Position numbers and translations under genes: made by a program. Below, piece by piece: positions 43,888 through 52,762 of a DNA stretch of 64,000 nucleotides. Each line of letters opens with the position of its first letter. Within the stretch, counting starts at the first letter, position 1. The stretch lies in assembly GCA_001898145.1 (NCBI GenBank), contig MKSR01000047.1, forward strand, positions 496,001 to 560,000, in the 5' to 3' direction. The notes under the pieces were generated by a model, which ran no database searches, was not told the origin of the DNA, and was given only the letters and a program-made list of their open reading frames with translations. Source of the DNA: Dyadobacter sp. 50-39. Its GTDB lineage: Bacteria; Bacteroidota; Bacteroidia; Cytophagales; Spirosomataceae.

Positions 43888-45723
43888 TCAACGCTTTAAA
43901 TAATCTCCAAAAGAAGATTGCAGGTAGGCTTTGCCCAGATCTTCTTCCAGCTTTGGCAAACCACCGCTTTTCTCGGTGATATTTCCTCCGATGTTATCCC
44001 TTACGATGAAGCCGTCGGGGCGCATCCAGCCAAGGCCATTGTTAAATGCGAAATAGGCAAAATCGTGGCGCCCCTGTTTGAAAATGTCGTTGCTCCACGC
44101 AAAAGTTCCGGAAGGAAGACGCATCTGGTTTAAAATCGTAGCGGCCAGGTCGGTTTGTGACGCGAGCGTGTCCACCCGAGCGGGCGTGGCCGTGAGGGCG
44201 CCTCCGAGCAAGAGCATCGGAATATGAAACTCCGAAGGCTTGTCTTTACGTGTCTCTGGCATCGGATGCCCATGGTCGGCAATGATCACCACGAGCGTGT
44301 TTTTCCACCAAGGTTTGGTTTGCGCCTCACGCAGGAATGCGCCGAGGGATTCGTCGGTATAATGTAGTGCGTTCAGAAACAAATGCTCCGGGTCGTTGCC
44401 CCGGATTACTGTTTTGGTGGGCACTTCAAATGGCTCGTGACTACTCAGCGTGAACATCGTCGAGAAAAACGGCTGCTTTTCTTTGTCCAGATCATTTAGT
44501 AGCCTTTTGAATACCACGTGGTCATGCGCGCCCCATTTGGAATTCATGTCTTTTGAATCAAAGTCATTGATATCGACGATCCGGTCAAAACCCTGTTGGA
44601 GAAAATAGGATTTCATATTGGCGAACTCGGTTTCGCCACCGTAATAGAAAGAAGTCTGCCAGCCGTTGGTCTTAAAAATCGTTGGAAGTGAAGGCAGCGA
44701 AGCAGTCTTTTTGGGAATTTTAATGATAGAAGTGGTTGGTTGTGCGGGGTAGCCGCTTAGAATGGCTACCATTCCCTTGTCACTGCGGTTTCCGCTTGCA
44801 TATATATTGGTAAAAAGCAGCCCTTCTCTGGAAATCCGGTCGAATTGAGGCGTAATGCCTTCTACTCCTCCCAGTGATCCGACCGCTTTCGCAGTGAAGC
44901 TCTCCCAGATGATCACCAGCACATTCTTTTTGCCGGTAGTGTCGATAACCTGTCTGGTAGCTCCGTTGTTCTGATACAGGCTCGCCACCGTGGCATTTGC
45001 TTGCGCCTCTTCCGTGTATTTGAATGGGTTCTTGCTGGAATAAGCAGCATTCAGTACCGACCGCATATAATTCCAAGGCACATTTACCGCCGCATAGTTT
45101 GCAAACGACTTGTCGCTGAAATACACCGCGCTCTCATTCATCGGCGCCAGCTGAAAGCCGCCGCGAATGGGAATGATGAGGCTTCCCGCAAGCACAAGGA
45201 ATGCGGGGATCGTATACCAAAGCGGCAAGCGCCGGAAAGCGCCGGTAATGCGCCGGATAATAGTTTGCAAAACGCGGTTGACCAGGAAAATCAACGCGGC
45301 CAGCAACAGGCACAGCTGCCACACCGGCGCCGCGCCCATCGACGCGAATGCTTCCGCGGGCGTTTCGAGGTAATGCAGCGATGTAGCATCGATCCGGAAG
45401 CCCCAGGCGCGGAACAGTTCGAGATCCACGACCGTGAGCAGCGTGATGAGCGAAACAATGACAACGGTATAAACCGACAATGTCTTCCGGTACCATTCCC
45501 AGCGCTGGCCGGTAAGCATCATTAATAAGGTGGGGATCGCCAGAATATACGCCGCGAAAGAAATATCCATCGGCAGGCCATGGCCTGCGCTTGCTACCCA
45601 CAGTGACGACGGTAATTCAAGTGCCTTTTTGTAATGGTATGCCAGGAAAATGAGCCGGAAAAATTGGAACACGACAACCCAGGCCAGCCCGTATAGGGCA
45701 ATAAATTCAAGTCTCTTTCGCAT
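43888..45723 (-). CDS. LTA-synthase-family membrane sulfatase-fold protein
   Basis: 611 residues. Four or five membrane helices in the first 190 residues precede a periplasmic alkaline-phosphatase/sulfatase domain with NVLVIIWESFTAKAVG (metal-binding Glu) and IIADHGHPMP (metal-binding Asp-His). The nucleophile region reads ASGNRSDKGMVAILSG; in LtaS the catalytic Thr lies in GKTSDSE, and here the aligned residue appears to be Arg next to Ser, so the nucleophile is uncertain. Gram-negative members add glycerol phosphate or phosphoethanolamine to glycans or lipids; lipoteichoic acid is not expected. No partner gene is adjacent. Confidence 0.87.
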   Translation of the reverse strand: MRKRLEFIALYGLAWVVVFQFFRLIFLAYHYKKALELPSSLWVASAGHGLPMDISFAAYILAIPTLLMMLTGQRWEWYRKTLSVYTVVIVSLITLLTVVDLELFRAWGFRIDATSLHYLETPAEAFASMGAAPVWQLCLLLAALIFLVNRVLQTIIRRITGAFRRLPLWYTIPAFLVLAGSLIIPIRGGFQLAPMNESAVYFSDKSFANYAAVNVPWNYMRSVLNAAYSSKNPFKYTEEAQANATVASLYQNNGATRQVIDTTGKKNVLVIIWESFTAKAVGSLGGVEGITPQFDRISREGLLFTNIYASGNRSDKGMVAILSGYPAQPTTSIIKIPKKTASLPSLPTIFKTNGWQTSFYYGGETEFANMKSYFLQQGFDRIVDINDFDSKDMNSKWGAHDHVVFKRLLNDLDKEKQPFFSTMFTLSSHEPFEVPTKTVIRGNDPEHLFLNALHYTDESLGAFLREAQTKPWWKNTLVVIIADHGHPMPETRKDKPSEFHIPMLLLGGALTATPARVDTLASQTDLAATILNQMRLPSGTFAWSNDIFKQGRHDFAYFAFNNGLGWMRPDGFIVRDNIGGNITEKSGGLPKLEEDLGKAYLQSSFGDYLKR

Positions 45724-45811
45724 TGGTGGCTGTGAACAATTTGCAAAGTTCTTAAAAATGCGCTAACCTGTGGTAACCGGCGGGCAGCTATTGTGAAAAT
45801 GTGGAAGTGAA

Positions 45812-45843
45812 TTGTTGTTCGTATCGGTAAATAGATAATTTTG
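45812..45843 (+). promoter_or_regulatory. Promoter of the type III glutamine synthetase gene
   Basis: TTG at 45812-45814, 21 bases, then TAATTTTG at 45836-45843, 28 bases before the ATG at 45872. A second TTG (45815-45817) gives an 18-base spacing. Confidence 0.65.
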
Positions 45844-45871
45844 GGGAGAATTAATATAAATCAGTAAATAC

Positions 45872-48058
45872 ATGACGTTTCGTTCCAAAGCTTTTGAGAT
45901 TGCGCAAGGCCGTATCTCGCCTGTTTTGACCCCTCCCACAGAAAAAGTAGCCGACCTTTATGGCAGCAATACATTCAGTGATGATGTGATGAAGACCCTG
46001 CTCTCGGCAGAGGCCTATTCCAAAATCTCCAACGCGATTCGGTCCGGTTCGACCATCGACCGGGAAGTGGCCGAAGAGGTGGCCGCGGCGATGAAGTCGT
46101 GGGCCATTTCCAAAGGCGCTACGCACTACACGCACTGGTTCCAGCCGTTGACGGGAACTACCGCCGAAAAGCACGATTCATTTTTTGATCTCACCATGGA
46201 CGGCAAGGCGGTAGAGAAATTCAAAGGCAGTGCATTGGTCCAGCAGGAGCCTGACGCGTCTTCGTTTCCCAGTGGCGGTTTGCGCGCCACATTCGAGGCG
46301 CGGGGCTATACCGGTTGGGACCCGAGCTCTCCCGCGTTTTTGATGGACAATGGAGCCGGTGGTAAGACGCTATGTATCCCTTCCGTTTTCATATCTTACA
46401 ATGGAGAGGCACTCGATTACAAAGCGCCGCTGCTGCGTTCGCTGATGATGCTCGACAAGGCGGCTACCGGTGTTTGTCAGTATTTCAATCGGGATGTGGC
46501 CAAAGTAACACCGACTTTGGGTATAGAGCAGGAATATTTCCTGGTCGATAAGGCATTGTACTACGCCCGGCCGGACCTGTTAATGTCTGGTCGCACAGTG
46601 TTTGGACATAACCCTGCCCGTGGTCAGCAGCTTGACGACCATTACTTCGGATCTATCTCTCCGCGTGTGAATGCCTTCATGGTGGATTTTGAGTTTGAAG
46701 CATTGAAACTGGGTATTCCAGTTCGTACCCGTCACAACGAAGTAGCCCCGGGCCAGTTCGAATGCGCACCGACTTTCGAGGAGGTGAACCTGGCTATCGA
46801 TCACAATGCATTGCTGATGGATTTAATGCAAAAAATCGGCGACAAGCATAATTTTCAGGTGCTTTTCCATGAGAAACCTTTTGCGGGGATCAATGGAAGC
46901 GGAAAGCACAATAACTGGTCGCTGTCGACGGATACGGGCATTAACCTGCTCGCCCCGACTTCGAAACCGAAAGAGAACCTGCGTTTTCTGACCTTCCTGA
47001 TGAATGTCGTGAAGGCCGTGCATGACCACGCCGATCTTCTGCGCGCATCCATTTCATCTGCCGGTAATGAGCACCGCCTGGGCGCGAATGAAGCGCCGCC
47101 GTCCATCGTGTCGGTGTTCCTGGGTGGCGACCTTACCAATATGCTGGAAGAACTGGTGAGCAAGGGGGAGATTACGCTGGAAAAAGGGGAAAACTTCTAC
47201 TATAAACTGGGTATTTCCCGCATTCCGAACCTTCAACGCGATAACACCGATCGTAACCGCACGTCGCCATTCTGTTTTACAGGAAATAAATTTGAATACC
47301 GCGCTGTGGGAAGCTCGCAAAACAGCGCCTCACCTATGATCATCCTTAATACGATCGTAGCAAATCAGCTGCTTGATTTCAAACGTGAAATGGACGAGCG
47401 GCTGGCGTCAGGAGAAGAAAAGAAGGTGGCGACCGTGGAGATTCTAAAACGCTACTACCTCGAATCTAAAAACATCCTTTTTGAAGGAAACGGCTATTCC
47501 GACGAATGGATCGAAGAAGCGGCCAAACGTGGTTTGAGCAATATTCGGGAAACTTTCGATGCCCTGTATGCCTATAAAACAGATAAGACGGTAGCTGTTT
47601 TTGAAAGAACCGGTGTACTTAGCTCGCGCGAGCTGCACGCCCGCTACGAGATCGAGCTGGAAAACTATGTGAAGAAATTGCAGATCGAATCCCGTGTGAT
47701 TGGCGACCTTGCATTGAATCACATCGTGTCGACGGTCGTAAAATATCAGTTCAAACTTGCGCAGACAGCCCGCTCACTGACGGATCTCGAAATGCTGGAA
47801 GAAGCCGAGCCAATCAAAGAGATTATCCGTGACATCTCGTCGCATGTAGTGGTGATCAAGAAACTGGTTCATCAAATGACGGAAAGCCGCAAGAAGGCTA
47901 ATAATATCGACGAGCTTTTCGAGCGCGCCAAGTGCTACGGATCGGAAGTGAAAGGCTATTTCGACCAGATCCGTTATCATGTGGACAAGCTTGAATTGCT
48001 GATCGATGATGAAGACTGGCCGCTGGCCAAGTACCGTGAAATGCTATTTTTGGAGTAG
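45872..48058 (+). CDS. Type III glutamine synthetase
   Basis: 728 residues, the size of the GSIII family typical of Bacteroidota and cyanobacteria. It makes glutamine from glutamate, ammonia and ATP as a double-hexameric-ring dodecamer. Signatures are the N-terminal THYTHWFQPLTG, the core GIEQEYFLVD, the glutamate/ammonia-site NEVAPGQFECAP and FNGSGKHNNWS-type INGSGKHNNWSLS, and the NRTSPFCFTGNKFEYRAVGS stretch with ATP-binding residues. It has its own promoter and is followed by a small acidic protein gene. A type II synthetase gene lies 650 bases further on, so two isozymes coexist. Confidence 0.96.
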   Translation: MTFRSKAFEIAQGRISPVLTPPTEKVADLYGSNTFSDDVMKTLLSAEAYSKISNAIRSGSTIDREVAEEVAAAMKSWAISKGATHYTHWFQPLTGTTAEKHDSFFDLTMDGKAVEKFKGSALVQQEPDASSFPSGGLRATFEARGYTGWDPSSPAFLMDNGAGGKTLCIPSVFISYNGEALDYKAPLLRSLMMLDKAATGVCQYFNRDVAKVTPTLGIEQEYFLVDKALYYARPDLLMSGRTVFGHNPARGQQLDDHYFGSISPRVNAFMVDFEFEALKLGIPVRTRHNEVAPGQFECAPTFEEVNLAIDHNALLMDLMQKIGDKHNFQVLFHEKPFAGINGSGKHNNWSLSTDTGINLLAPTSKPKENLRFLTFLMNVVKAVHDHADLLRASISSAGNEHRLGANEAPPSIVSVFLGGDLTNMLEELVSKGEITLEKGENFYYKLGISRIPNLQRDNTDRNRTSPFCFTGNKFEYRAVGSSQNSASPMIILNTIVANQLLDFKREMDERLASGEEKKVATVEILKRYYLESKNILFEGNGYSDEWIEEAAKRGLSNIRETFDALYAYKTDKTVAVFERTGVLSSRELHARYEIELENYVKKLQIESRVIGDLALNHIVSTVVKYQFKLAQTARSLTDLEMLEEAEPIKEIIRDISSHVVVIKKLVHQMTESRKKANNIDELFERAKCYGSEVKGYFDQIRYHVDKLELLIDDEDWPLAKYREMLFLE

Positions 48059-48087
48059 TTTTGCAATTGAATCAAACAACAAAGAAT

Positions 48088-48639
48088 ATGAATCCCGGAT
48101 TTGATCCAGAAGAAATCGCGCAGCTCAAAGCCGAATGCAAGGCAGAGAATTCGAACTTTATATATGTAGAGGACGAGTTTGAAGACGACGGCGATAACAA
48201 CGAGCATGCGCACGTGCAGTTTGTAGGTACTTATAAAAATCAGGAGGTCATTTACGACGCGCTGATCTACACGCTGCGCCTGCACCACTCGACGCTCGTG
48301 TACGACGAAGCGCTGGAAAGGCTCAAAAAAGAAATGCCCAACTACATTTCTCAGGATGAGCGCCCGGCCAACTACAAGATCAGCGAAGAGCAGGAAGATG
48401 AAGCAGAATTATTGCTTACTGAATTTATCGAAGAAATCGAGGAAGGAGAGGAAATTACGGTTCGTGAGCACGTGGAAGTCGATGACCAGTTCGAATACGG
48501 GGTAGGCCTGGAAGTTGGTTTGAATAAGACGGAGATCGATGAGGAGGTAATCAGCGATTTTATCAAGGCCTTCAATGCAGACAACGTGCAACTCGATCCC
48601 ACCTTGTATTCGTTTACCGGAAGCGAGGAAGAGGATTGA
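48088..48639 (+). CDS. Small acidic protein of unknown function
   Basis: 183 residues if translation begins at the ATG at 48088 (MNPGFDPEEIAQLKAE). I do not recognise the family. The protein is strongly acidic throughout (runs such as EDEAELLLTEFIEEIEEGEE), has no signal peptide or membrane segment, and is predicted mostly helical. A TTG at 48061 in frame would add nine residues. It follows the GSIII gene by 29 bases with no terminator between and is closed by a terminator shared with glnII, so it is probably cotranscribed with GSIII. A role in its regulation or assembly is only a guess. Confidence 0.72.
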   Translation: MNPGFDPEEIAQLKAECKAENSNFIYVEDEFEDDGDNNEHAHVQFVGTYKNQEVIYDALIYTLRLHHSTLVYDEALERLKKEMPNYISQDERPANYKISEEQEDEAELLLTEFIEEIEEGEEITVREHVEVDDQFEYGVGLEVGLNKTEIDEEVISDFIKAFNADNVQLDPTLYSFTGSEEED

Positions 48640-48650
48640 TCCGAAAAACA

Positions 48651-48682
48651 AAAGCGGCCATCTTTTGGATGGCCGCTTTGCA
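48651..48682. terminator. Bidirectional terminator between convergent genes
   Basis: AAAGCGGCCATC (48651-48662) pairs exactly with GATGGCCGCTTT (48668-48679). It has A-rich sequence on the left and T on the right and can serve both the acidic-protein gene and glnII. Confidence 0.85.
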
Positions 48683-48702
48683 AAATATGTCGTTCTGCGG
48701 AA

Positions 48703-49713
48703 TTAGATAGCAGATTTAACGGTCTTGATGATACGTGCTGCAACTTTGTAAGGATCAGCAGCAGAGTTCGGACGACGGTCTTCCAGGTATCCGTTCCATC
48801 CTTTTGCAGGCACTGTAACAGGGATACGGATAGAAGCACCACGGTCAGAAACACCGTAGCTGAAATCGTGGATAGAAGCAGTTTCGTGCTTGCCAGTCAG
48901 ACGGAGGTGATTGTCAGCACCGTAAACTTCGATGTGCTCTTTCACGACAGGGCGGAATGCTTCGCAAATTTTGTCGAAAGTATCTTTGCTTCCGGCAGTT
49001 CTCAAAGTAGAGTTTGAGAAGTTAGCGTGCATACCTGAACCGTTCCAGTCAAGTGCGCCAAGCGGCTTGCAGTGCCAGTTGATCGAAACACCGTATTTCT
49101 CACCGATTCTTTCGAGCAGGTAACGTCCAAGCCAGATCTGGTCACCAGCTTCCTGTGCACCTTTTGCGAAGATCTGGAATTCCCACTGTCCTGCGGCTAC
49201 TTCTGCATTGATGCCTTCTACGTTCAAACCTGCTTCGAGGCAAGCGTCAAGGTGCTCTTCTACGATCTCGCGGCCGAATGCGTTAGCAGCGCCCACCGAG
49301 CAGTAGTATGGTCCCTGTGGGGCCGGGTAACCGCCCGCAGGGAAACCGAGAGGCTTGTTGGTTTCGTTATCCCAAAGGAAATATTCTTGTTCAAATCCGA
49401 ACCAGAAGTCGTTATCACCATCTTCAATAGTAGCACGGCCATTTGACTCGTGAGGAGTTCCGTCAGCGTTCAATACCTCGCACATTACCAGGTAGCCATT
49501 TTTGCGCTGTGGATCGGGGATAATGTAAACCGGTTTCAGCAAACAGTCGGACGAACCGCCAGGAGCCTGCTCAGTTGACGAGCCATCAAACGACCACATT
49601 GCGCAATCTTCCAGTTTTCCACTAAAATCGTTTTCAATTTTGGTTTTGCTGCGTAAACTTTGGGTCGGCTTGTAGCCATCCAACCAAATATATTCCAGCT
49701 TGGACTTTGACAT
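48703..49713 (-). CDS. Type II glutamine synthetase
   Basis: 336 residues, the short eukaryote-like GSII form. It begins LEYIWLDGYKPTQSLRSKT and keeps WSFDGSSTEQAPG, FGFEQEYFLW (FWFGFEQEYFLWD), and NWHCKPLGALDWNGSGMHANFS with the NGSG active site; ETASIHDFSYGVSDRGASIRIP near the end is the ATP/metal region. GSII is common in plants, animals and some Bacteroidota and Actinobacteria. It is transcribed toward the GSIII unit. No consensus -7 box stands out upstream. The two synthetases may serve different ammonia levels. Confidence 0.96.
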   Translation of the reverse strand: MSKSKLEYIWLDGYKPTQSLRSKTKIENDFSGKLEDCAMWSFDGSSTEQAPGGSSDCLLKPVYIIPDPQRKNGYLVMCEVLNADGTPHESNGRATIEDGDNDFWFGFEQEYFLWDNETNKPLGFPAGGYPAPQGPYYCSVGAANAFGREIVEEHLDACLEAGLNVEGINAEVAAGQWEFQIFAKGAQEAGDQIWLGRYLLERIGEKYGVSINWHCKPLGALDWNGSGMHANFSNSTLRTAGSKDTFDKICEAFRPVVKEHIEVYGADNHLRLTGKHETASIHDFSYGVSDRGASIRIPVTVPAKGWNGYLEDRRPNSAADPYKVAARIIKTVKSAI

Positions 49714-50031
49714 AATAGTACTAGATAAAGTGGTGACGAATAATTATAACGGCACAATATTAATGCAAAAATGTATTTACAAAAAATAAATGTTAGGAAA
49801 AATTAACCTTATGCAAAATATTATTGTGTTCGTGGTAGTATTGTCAGTAAAAAATGTATTATTCTAATAAACTGGACGTGTTTCAAAAAATGCGGTTTCG
49901 GGGAGATTTTTTGCTAAAATCTTCGAAACAGGTTAAAAATATGCCTTTGAAGCTATAAAATACCAAGAATATCCTATGATATGCGATTTTTGAATGCGGG
50001 ACCGGATAGAATTCTGCGGGGATTGTAAATT
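49714..50031. other. AT-rich intergenic region upstream of glnII and rsmE
   Basis: The 394-base gap between the divergent starts of the type II synthetase gene and rsmE. It is A+T-rich, with no coding frame of interest. The rsmE promoter occupies 50032-50063. I see no clear promoter for the synthetase gene, no riboswitch-like element and no strong palindrome. Confidence 0.5.
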
Positions 50032-50063
50032 TTGTGCCATTGCCGATATTTTGTATATTTTTG
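50032..50063 (+). promoter_or_regulatory. Promoter of rsmE
   Basis: TTG at 50032-50034, 21 bases, then TATTTTTG at 50056-50063, 44 bases before the ATG at 50108. Confidence 0.6.
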
Positions 50064-50107
50064 AAGGCTTTGGCACCAGTTGCTCACATTATCATAATAT
50101 TGGAAAA

Positions 50108-50818
50108 ATGCATTTGTTTTACCAGCCTGACCCTCACGTTTTTGAACTGGACGAGGAGGAAGCAAGGCATAGTTCGAAGGTTTTAAGGCTCGGTTCCGGC
50201 GACATGATTTACGTCACCAATGGCAGAGGTCTGTTGCAAAAGTGCCGGCTTAACATTCAGGGGCGGAAAGTAAGTTATGAGGTGATAGAATCCAAAGTGG
50301 CCGAGCGCCGGAACTTCGCTATTAATATGGCCATAGCACCCACACGAAAGGCTGAACGTAACGAATGGATGGTCGAAAAAATGACGGAGATAGGGGTGGA
50401 GCGGATAGATTTCATCGTAACGGAACACACCAATCCTGAGACGCTTAACCGGGTGGTGAACCTGACGAGGCTGAACCGCATCGCCGCCGCAGCCATGAAA
50501 CAGTCGCAACAGTATTTTATGCCTTTAATTACAGTAAACAATAAGTATGAATCGTTTATTAATAATGTGGGCGATGCCGTCCGTTTGATTGCCTACGTAC
50601 CCGAACAAAATACGGTGGAACACGTTTTTAGTAAAATAAAGAAAGGCGACGACACTACATTGCTGATAGGCCCGGAAGGCGATTTCAGCCCGAAGGAAGT
50701 GGAACTGGCTTTGGAAAGCGGTTTTCAAACGGTGTCGCTCGGGCCGACGAGGCTTCGTACGGAAACGGCTGCTGTTGCGGGATGCCACGCGATTAACCTG
50801 GCGCAGGTTTTGCAATGA
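50108..50818 (+). CDS. rsmE: 16S rRNA (uracil-1498-N3)-methyltransferase RsmE
   Basis: 236 residues of the SPOUT-fold RsmE family, which methylates U1498 in helix 44 of 16S rRNA. The N-terminal PUA-like domain starts MHLFYQPD and includes EARHSSKVLRLGSGD; the knotted SAM-binding end is LLIGPEGDFSPKEVE and LGPTRLRTETAAVAG. The start at 50108 is fixed by the conserved first residues; the longer open frame from 49994 covers the promoter. The stop lies at the edge of an octamer repeat array. Confidence 0.95.
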   Translation: MHLFYQPDPHVFELDEEEARHSSKVLRLGSGDMIYVTNGRGLLQKCRLNIQGRKVSYEVIESKVAERRNFAINMAIAPTRKAERNEWMVEKMTEIGVERIDFIVTEHTNPETLNRVVNLTRLNRIAAAAMKQSQQYFMPLITVNNKYESFINNVGDAVRLIAYVPEQNTVEHVFSKIKKGDDTTLLIGPEGDFSPKEVELALESGFQTVSLGPTRLRTETAAVAGCHAINLAQVLQ

Positions 50819-50898
50819 TTGAATGAGTGAATGAGTGAATGTGTGAATGTGTGAATGTGTGAATGTGTGAATTTTGAATGACTGAATGATTGAATATG
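50819..50898 (+). repeat. Tandem octamer array, left arm (TGAATGAG-like)
   Basis: About ten units of eight bases in a row: TGAATGAG, TGAATGTG and variants (TGAATGAT, GAATGAC). It begins right at the rsmE stop codon and is the mirror image of the array at 50960-51055. Confidence 0.85.
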
Positions 50899-50959
50899 TC
50901 AGCAATCTGAAAATAGCGCAATTCCTAGTGCACGGGTCTAGCCACTAATTTAATAGTGT

Positions 50960-51055
50960 ATTCAGTCATCCAAAAATTCATTCACTCATTCACTCATTCA
51001 ATCATTCAATCATTCAATCATTCACTCATTCAATCATTCACTCATTCAATCATTA
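50960..51055 (-). repeat. Tandem octamer array, right arm (inverted copy)
   Basis: About eleven units CATTCACT / CATTCAAT, the reverse complement of the left array, including variants such as TCATTCAGTCAT-like ends that match the left array's far end. The two arms, 61 bases apart, could pair over some 80 bases. The array ends three bases before the DUF4159 ATG and is open in that frame. Confidence 0.85.
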
Positions 51056-51057
51056 GT

Positions 51058-51717
51058 ATGAACGCCCGACTCCTCGTTATCGCCCTCCTGTTCTGCACCG
51101 CAGGCGCATCGTTCGGGCAATCGTCGTTAAAAATCGCGAAGCTGAAATATGGTGGAGGCGGCGACTGGTATGCTAACAAAACCTCACTTCCTAACCTGAT
51201 CAAGTTCTGTAATGCCGAATTGAAGATGAACATCAATCCGGTGGAAGATGTGGTGGAAGTGGGTAGCCCGGACATTTTCTCGTATCCGTTTGTGCACATG
51301 ACCGGGCACGGAAATGTTGTTTTCAGCGATGCAGAGGCACAGAATCTGAGAAATTACTTGCTATCGGGTGGTTTTCTGCATGTGGATGACAACTACGGCC
51401 TCGACCAGTTTATCCGGCGGGAAATGAAGAAAGTCTTTCCGGAGCTTTCGTTCGTCGAGCTTCCGTACGATCATCAGGTTTATCATATGAAATACAACTT
51501 CGCGGATGGCCTGCCGAAGGTTCACGAGCATGACGGCAAGCAGCCGCAGGGCTTCGGACTGATCTGGCAGGGGCGCCTGATCTGTTATTATAGCTACGAA
51601 ACCGACCTCGGCAATGGGTGGGAAGACCAAAGCGTCTACAACGATCCGGAGGAAATGCGCCGGAAGGCGTTGCAGATGGGGGCCAACCTGCTAAGCTATG
51701 CATTCATGATCGAGTAA
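51058..51717 (+). CDS. DUF4159 exported protein
   Basis: 219 residues: a signal peptide (MNARLLVIALLFCTAGASFGQ) and then a DUF4159 domain (FVHMTGHGNVVFSDAEAQNLRNY, VDDNYGLDQFIRREMKKVFPE), a family of unknown function related to glutamine-amidotransferase-like flavodoxin folds, often next to MoxR/BatA-type genes. Those neighbours are absent here. The ATG at 51058 is preferred, because upstream codons would translate the repeat array into IQSFTHS-type repeats. The repeat sits where its promoter should be. Confidence 0.85.
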   Translation: MNARLLVIALLFCTAGASFGQSSLKIAKLKYGGGGDWYANKTSLPNLIKFCNAELKMNINPVEDVVEVGSPDIFSYPFVHMTGHGNVVFSDAEAQNLRNYLLSGGFLHVDDNYGLDQFIRREMKKVFPELSFVELPYDHQVYHMKYNFADGLPKVHEHDGKQPQGFGLIWQGRLICYYSYETDLGNGWEDQSVYNDPEEMRRKALQMGANLLSYAFMIE

Positions 51718-51846
51718 GTTGCAGCTGGTCCGGGTACGGGTTCGCCTATGGTTATATTCCAAATTTAGTTTTTGAAATTTCGGTTTTCTAACCTTTGGCA
51801 CTTACTTTTGTACAAAGTTTAGCATATTAATATTTTCCGCCGTTCC

Positions 51847-52593
51847 ATGTATATAGTCCTTATTGTATTTGTTGTACATTGGTATTTGTCATTATTCTGT
51901 CAAACCTTTTTCCTTCACCGCTATTCAGCTCATAAGATGTTCATAATGAGCAAGCCGTGGGAGCGGTTTTTCTATTTGCTCACCTACGTATCACAAGGTT
52001 CTTCTTACCTGAGCCCGCGTGCATATGCGATCCTGCACCGCATGCACCATGCATTCAGTGACACCGATAAAGATCCACATTCTCCGCATCACACAAAAAA
52101 CGTATTTACAATGATGTGGGAAACCAAGAATATTTACAATGCCGTTTTGAACCGTAAACGGGCCATCGAAAACCGTTTCGAACGCAATTATCCGGAATGG
52201 AGATTGATTGAAAAAATGGGCGATTCCTGGATTTCGAGAGCAGGCTGGGGTGTTTTGTACATCGCGTTTTACGTACTGGCCTACATTTACCTGGATATGC
52301 ACTGGGCGTTCTTCTTCTTGTTGCCAATCCACTTCCTGATGGGCCCGATCCACGGCGCCATCGTCAATTGGAGCGGACACAAATATGGCTACCAGAATTT
52401 CGATAACGACGATAAATCTAAAAACTCGCTGATCTTCGATTTCCTGATGATGGGGGAGCTATTCCAAAATAACCACCACAAACGTCCGAACTCGATTAAT
52501 TTCGGTTCAAAATGGTTCGAAATCGATCCTACCTACCCGGTGATCAAGTTGCTGAACAGGTTGAAGATTATTGAGATTCGAAAGAAGCACTAA
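51847..52593 (+). CDS. Membrane fatty-acid (acyl-CoA) desaturase
   Basis: 248 residues with about four membrane helices and the three His boxes of the delta-9 type desaturases: HRYSAH near 23-28, HRMHHAF near 62-68, and NNHHKRP near 212-218. Two iron atoms bound by these histidines would insert a double bond into acyl chains with electrons from a ferredoxin or cytochrome; the ferredoxins in this window are possible donors. No partner gene is adjacent. A TACTTTTG box (51803-51810) lies 37 bases before the ATG. A terminator follows. Confidence 0.9.
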   Translation: MYIVLIVFVVHWYLSLFCQTFFLHRYSAHKMFIMSKPWERFFYLLTYVSQGSSYLSPRAYAILHRMHHAFSDTDKDPHSPHHTKNVFTMMWETKNIYNAVLNRKRAIENRFERNYPEWRLIEKMGDSWISRAGWGVLYIAFYVLAYIYLDMHWAFFFLLPIHFLMGPIHGAIVNWSGHKYGYQNFDNDDKSKNSLIFDFLMMGELFQNNHHKRPNSINFGSKWFEIDPTYPVIKLLNRLKIIEIRKKH

Positions 52594-52610
52594 TATCTCG
52601 TAATGAATTG

Positions 52611-52645
52611 AAAGCCCTTCGCCGATCCGGCGGAGGGCTTTTTGT
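52611..52645 (+). terminator. Rho-independent terminator after the desaturase gene
   Basis: AAAGCCCTTCGCC pairs with GGCGGAGGGCTTT with one mismatch, followed by TTTTT. Confidence 0.88.
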
Positions 52646-52650
52646 GTTTT

Positions 52651-52762
52651 AGCTCGTCTTCGACTGCCCGTCTTGGGCCGCCCGTGTTCTGCTGCCCGTG
52701 TTCTGCTGCCCGTGTTCTGCTGCCCGTGTTCTGCTGCCCGTGTTCTGCTGCCCGTCTTCGAC
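52651..52762. repeat. Eight tandem 14-bp units
   Basis: Units of 14 bases, consensus TGCCCGTGTTCTGC. Four middle copies are identical, the third differs at one base, and the first two and last are the variants ending CGTCTTCGAC or CGTCTTGGGC. Total 112 bases, exactly eight units. The last unit runs into a 29-bp inverted repeat. Confidence 0.85.

Noticed and set aside
49994..50107. A longer RsmE start
   Set aside because: The family begins at MHLFYQ-like sequence; the extension covers the TTG/TATTTTTG promoter.
50956..51057. Extension of the DUF4159 protein through the octamer array (IQSFTHS repeats)
   Set aside because: A good signal peptide begins at 51058; the repeat-coded segment would hide it. 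Read-in from the array remains a formal possibility.
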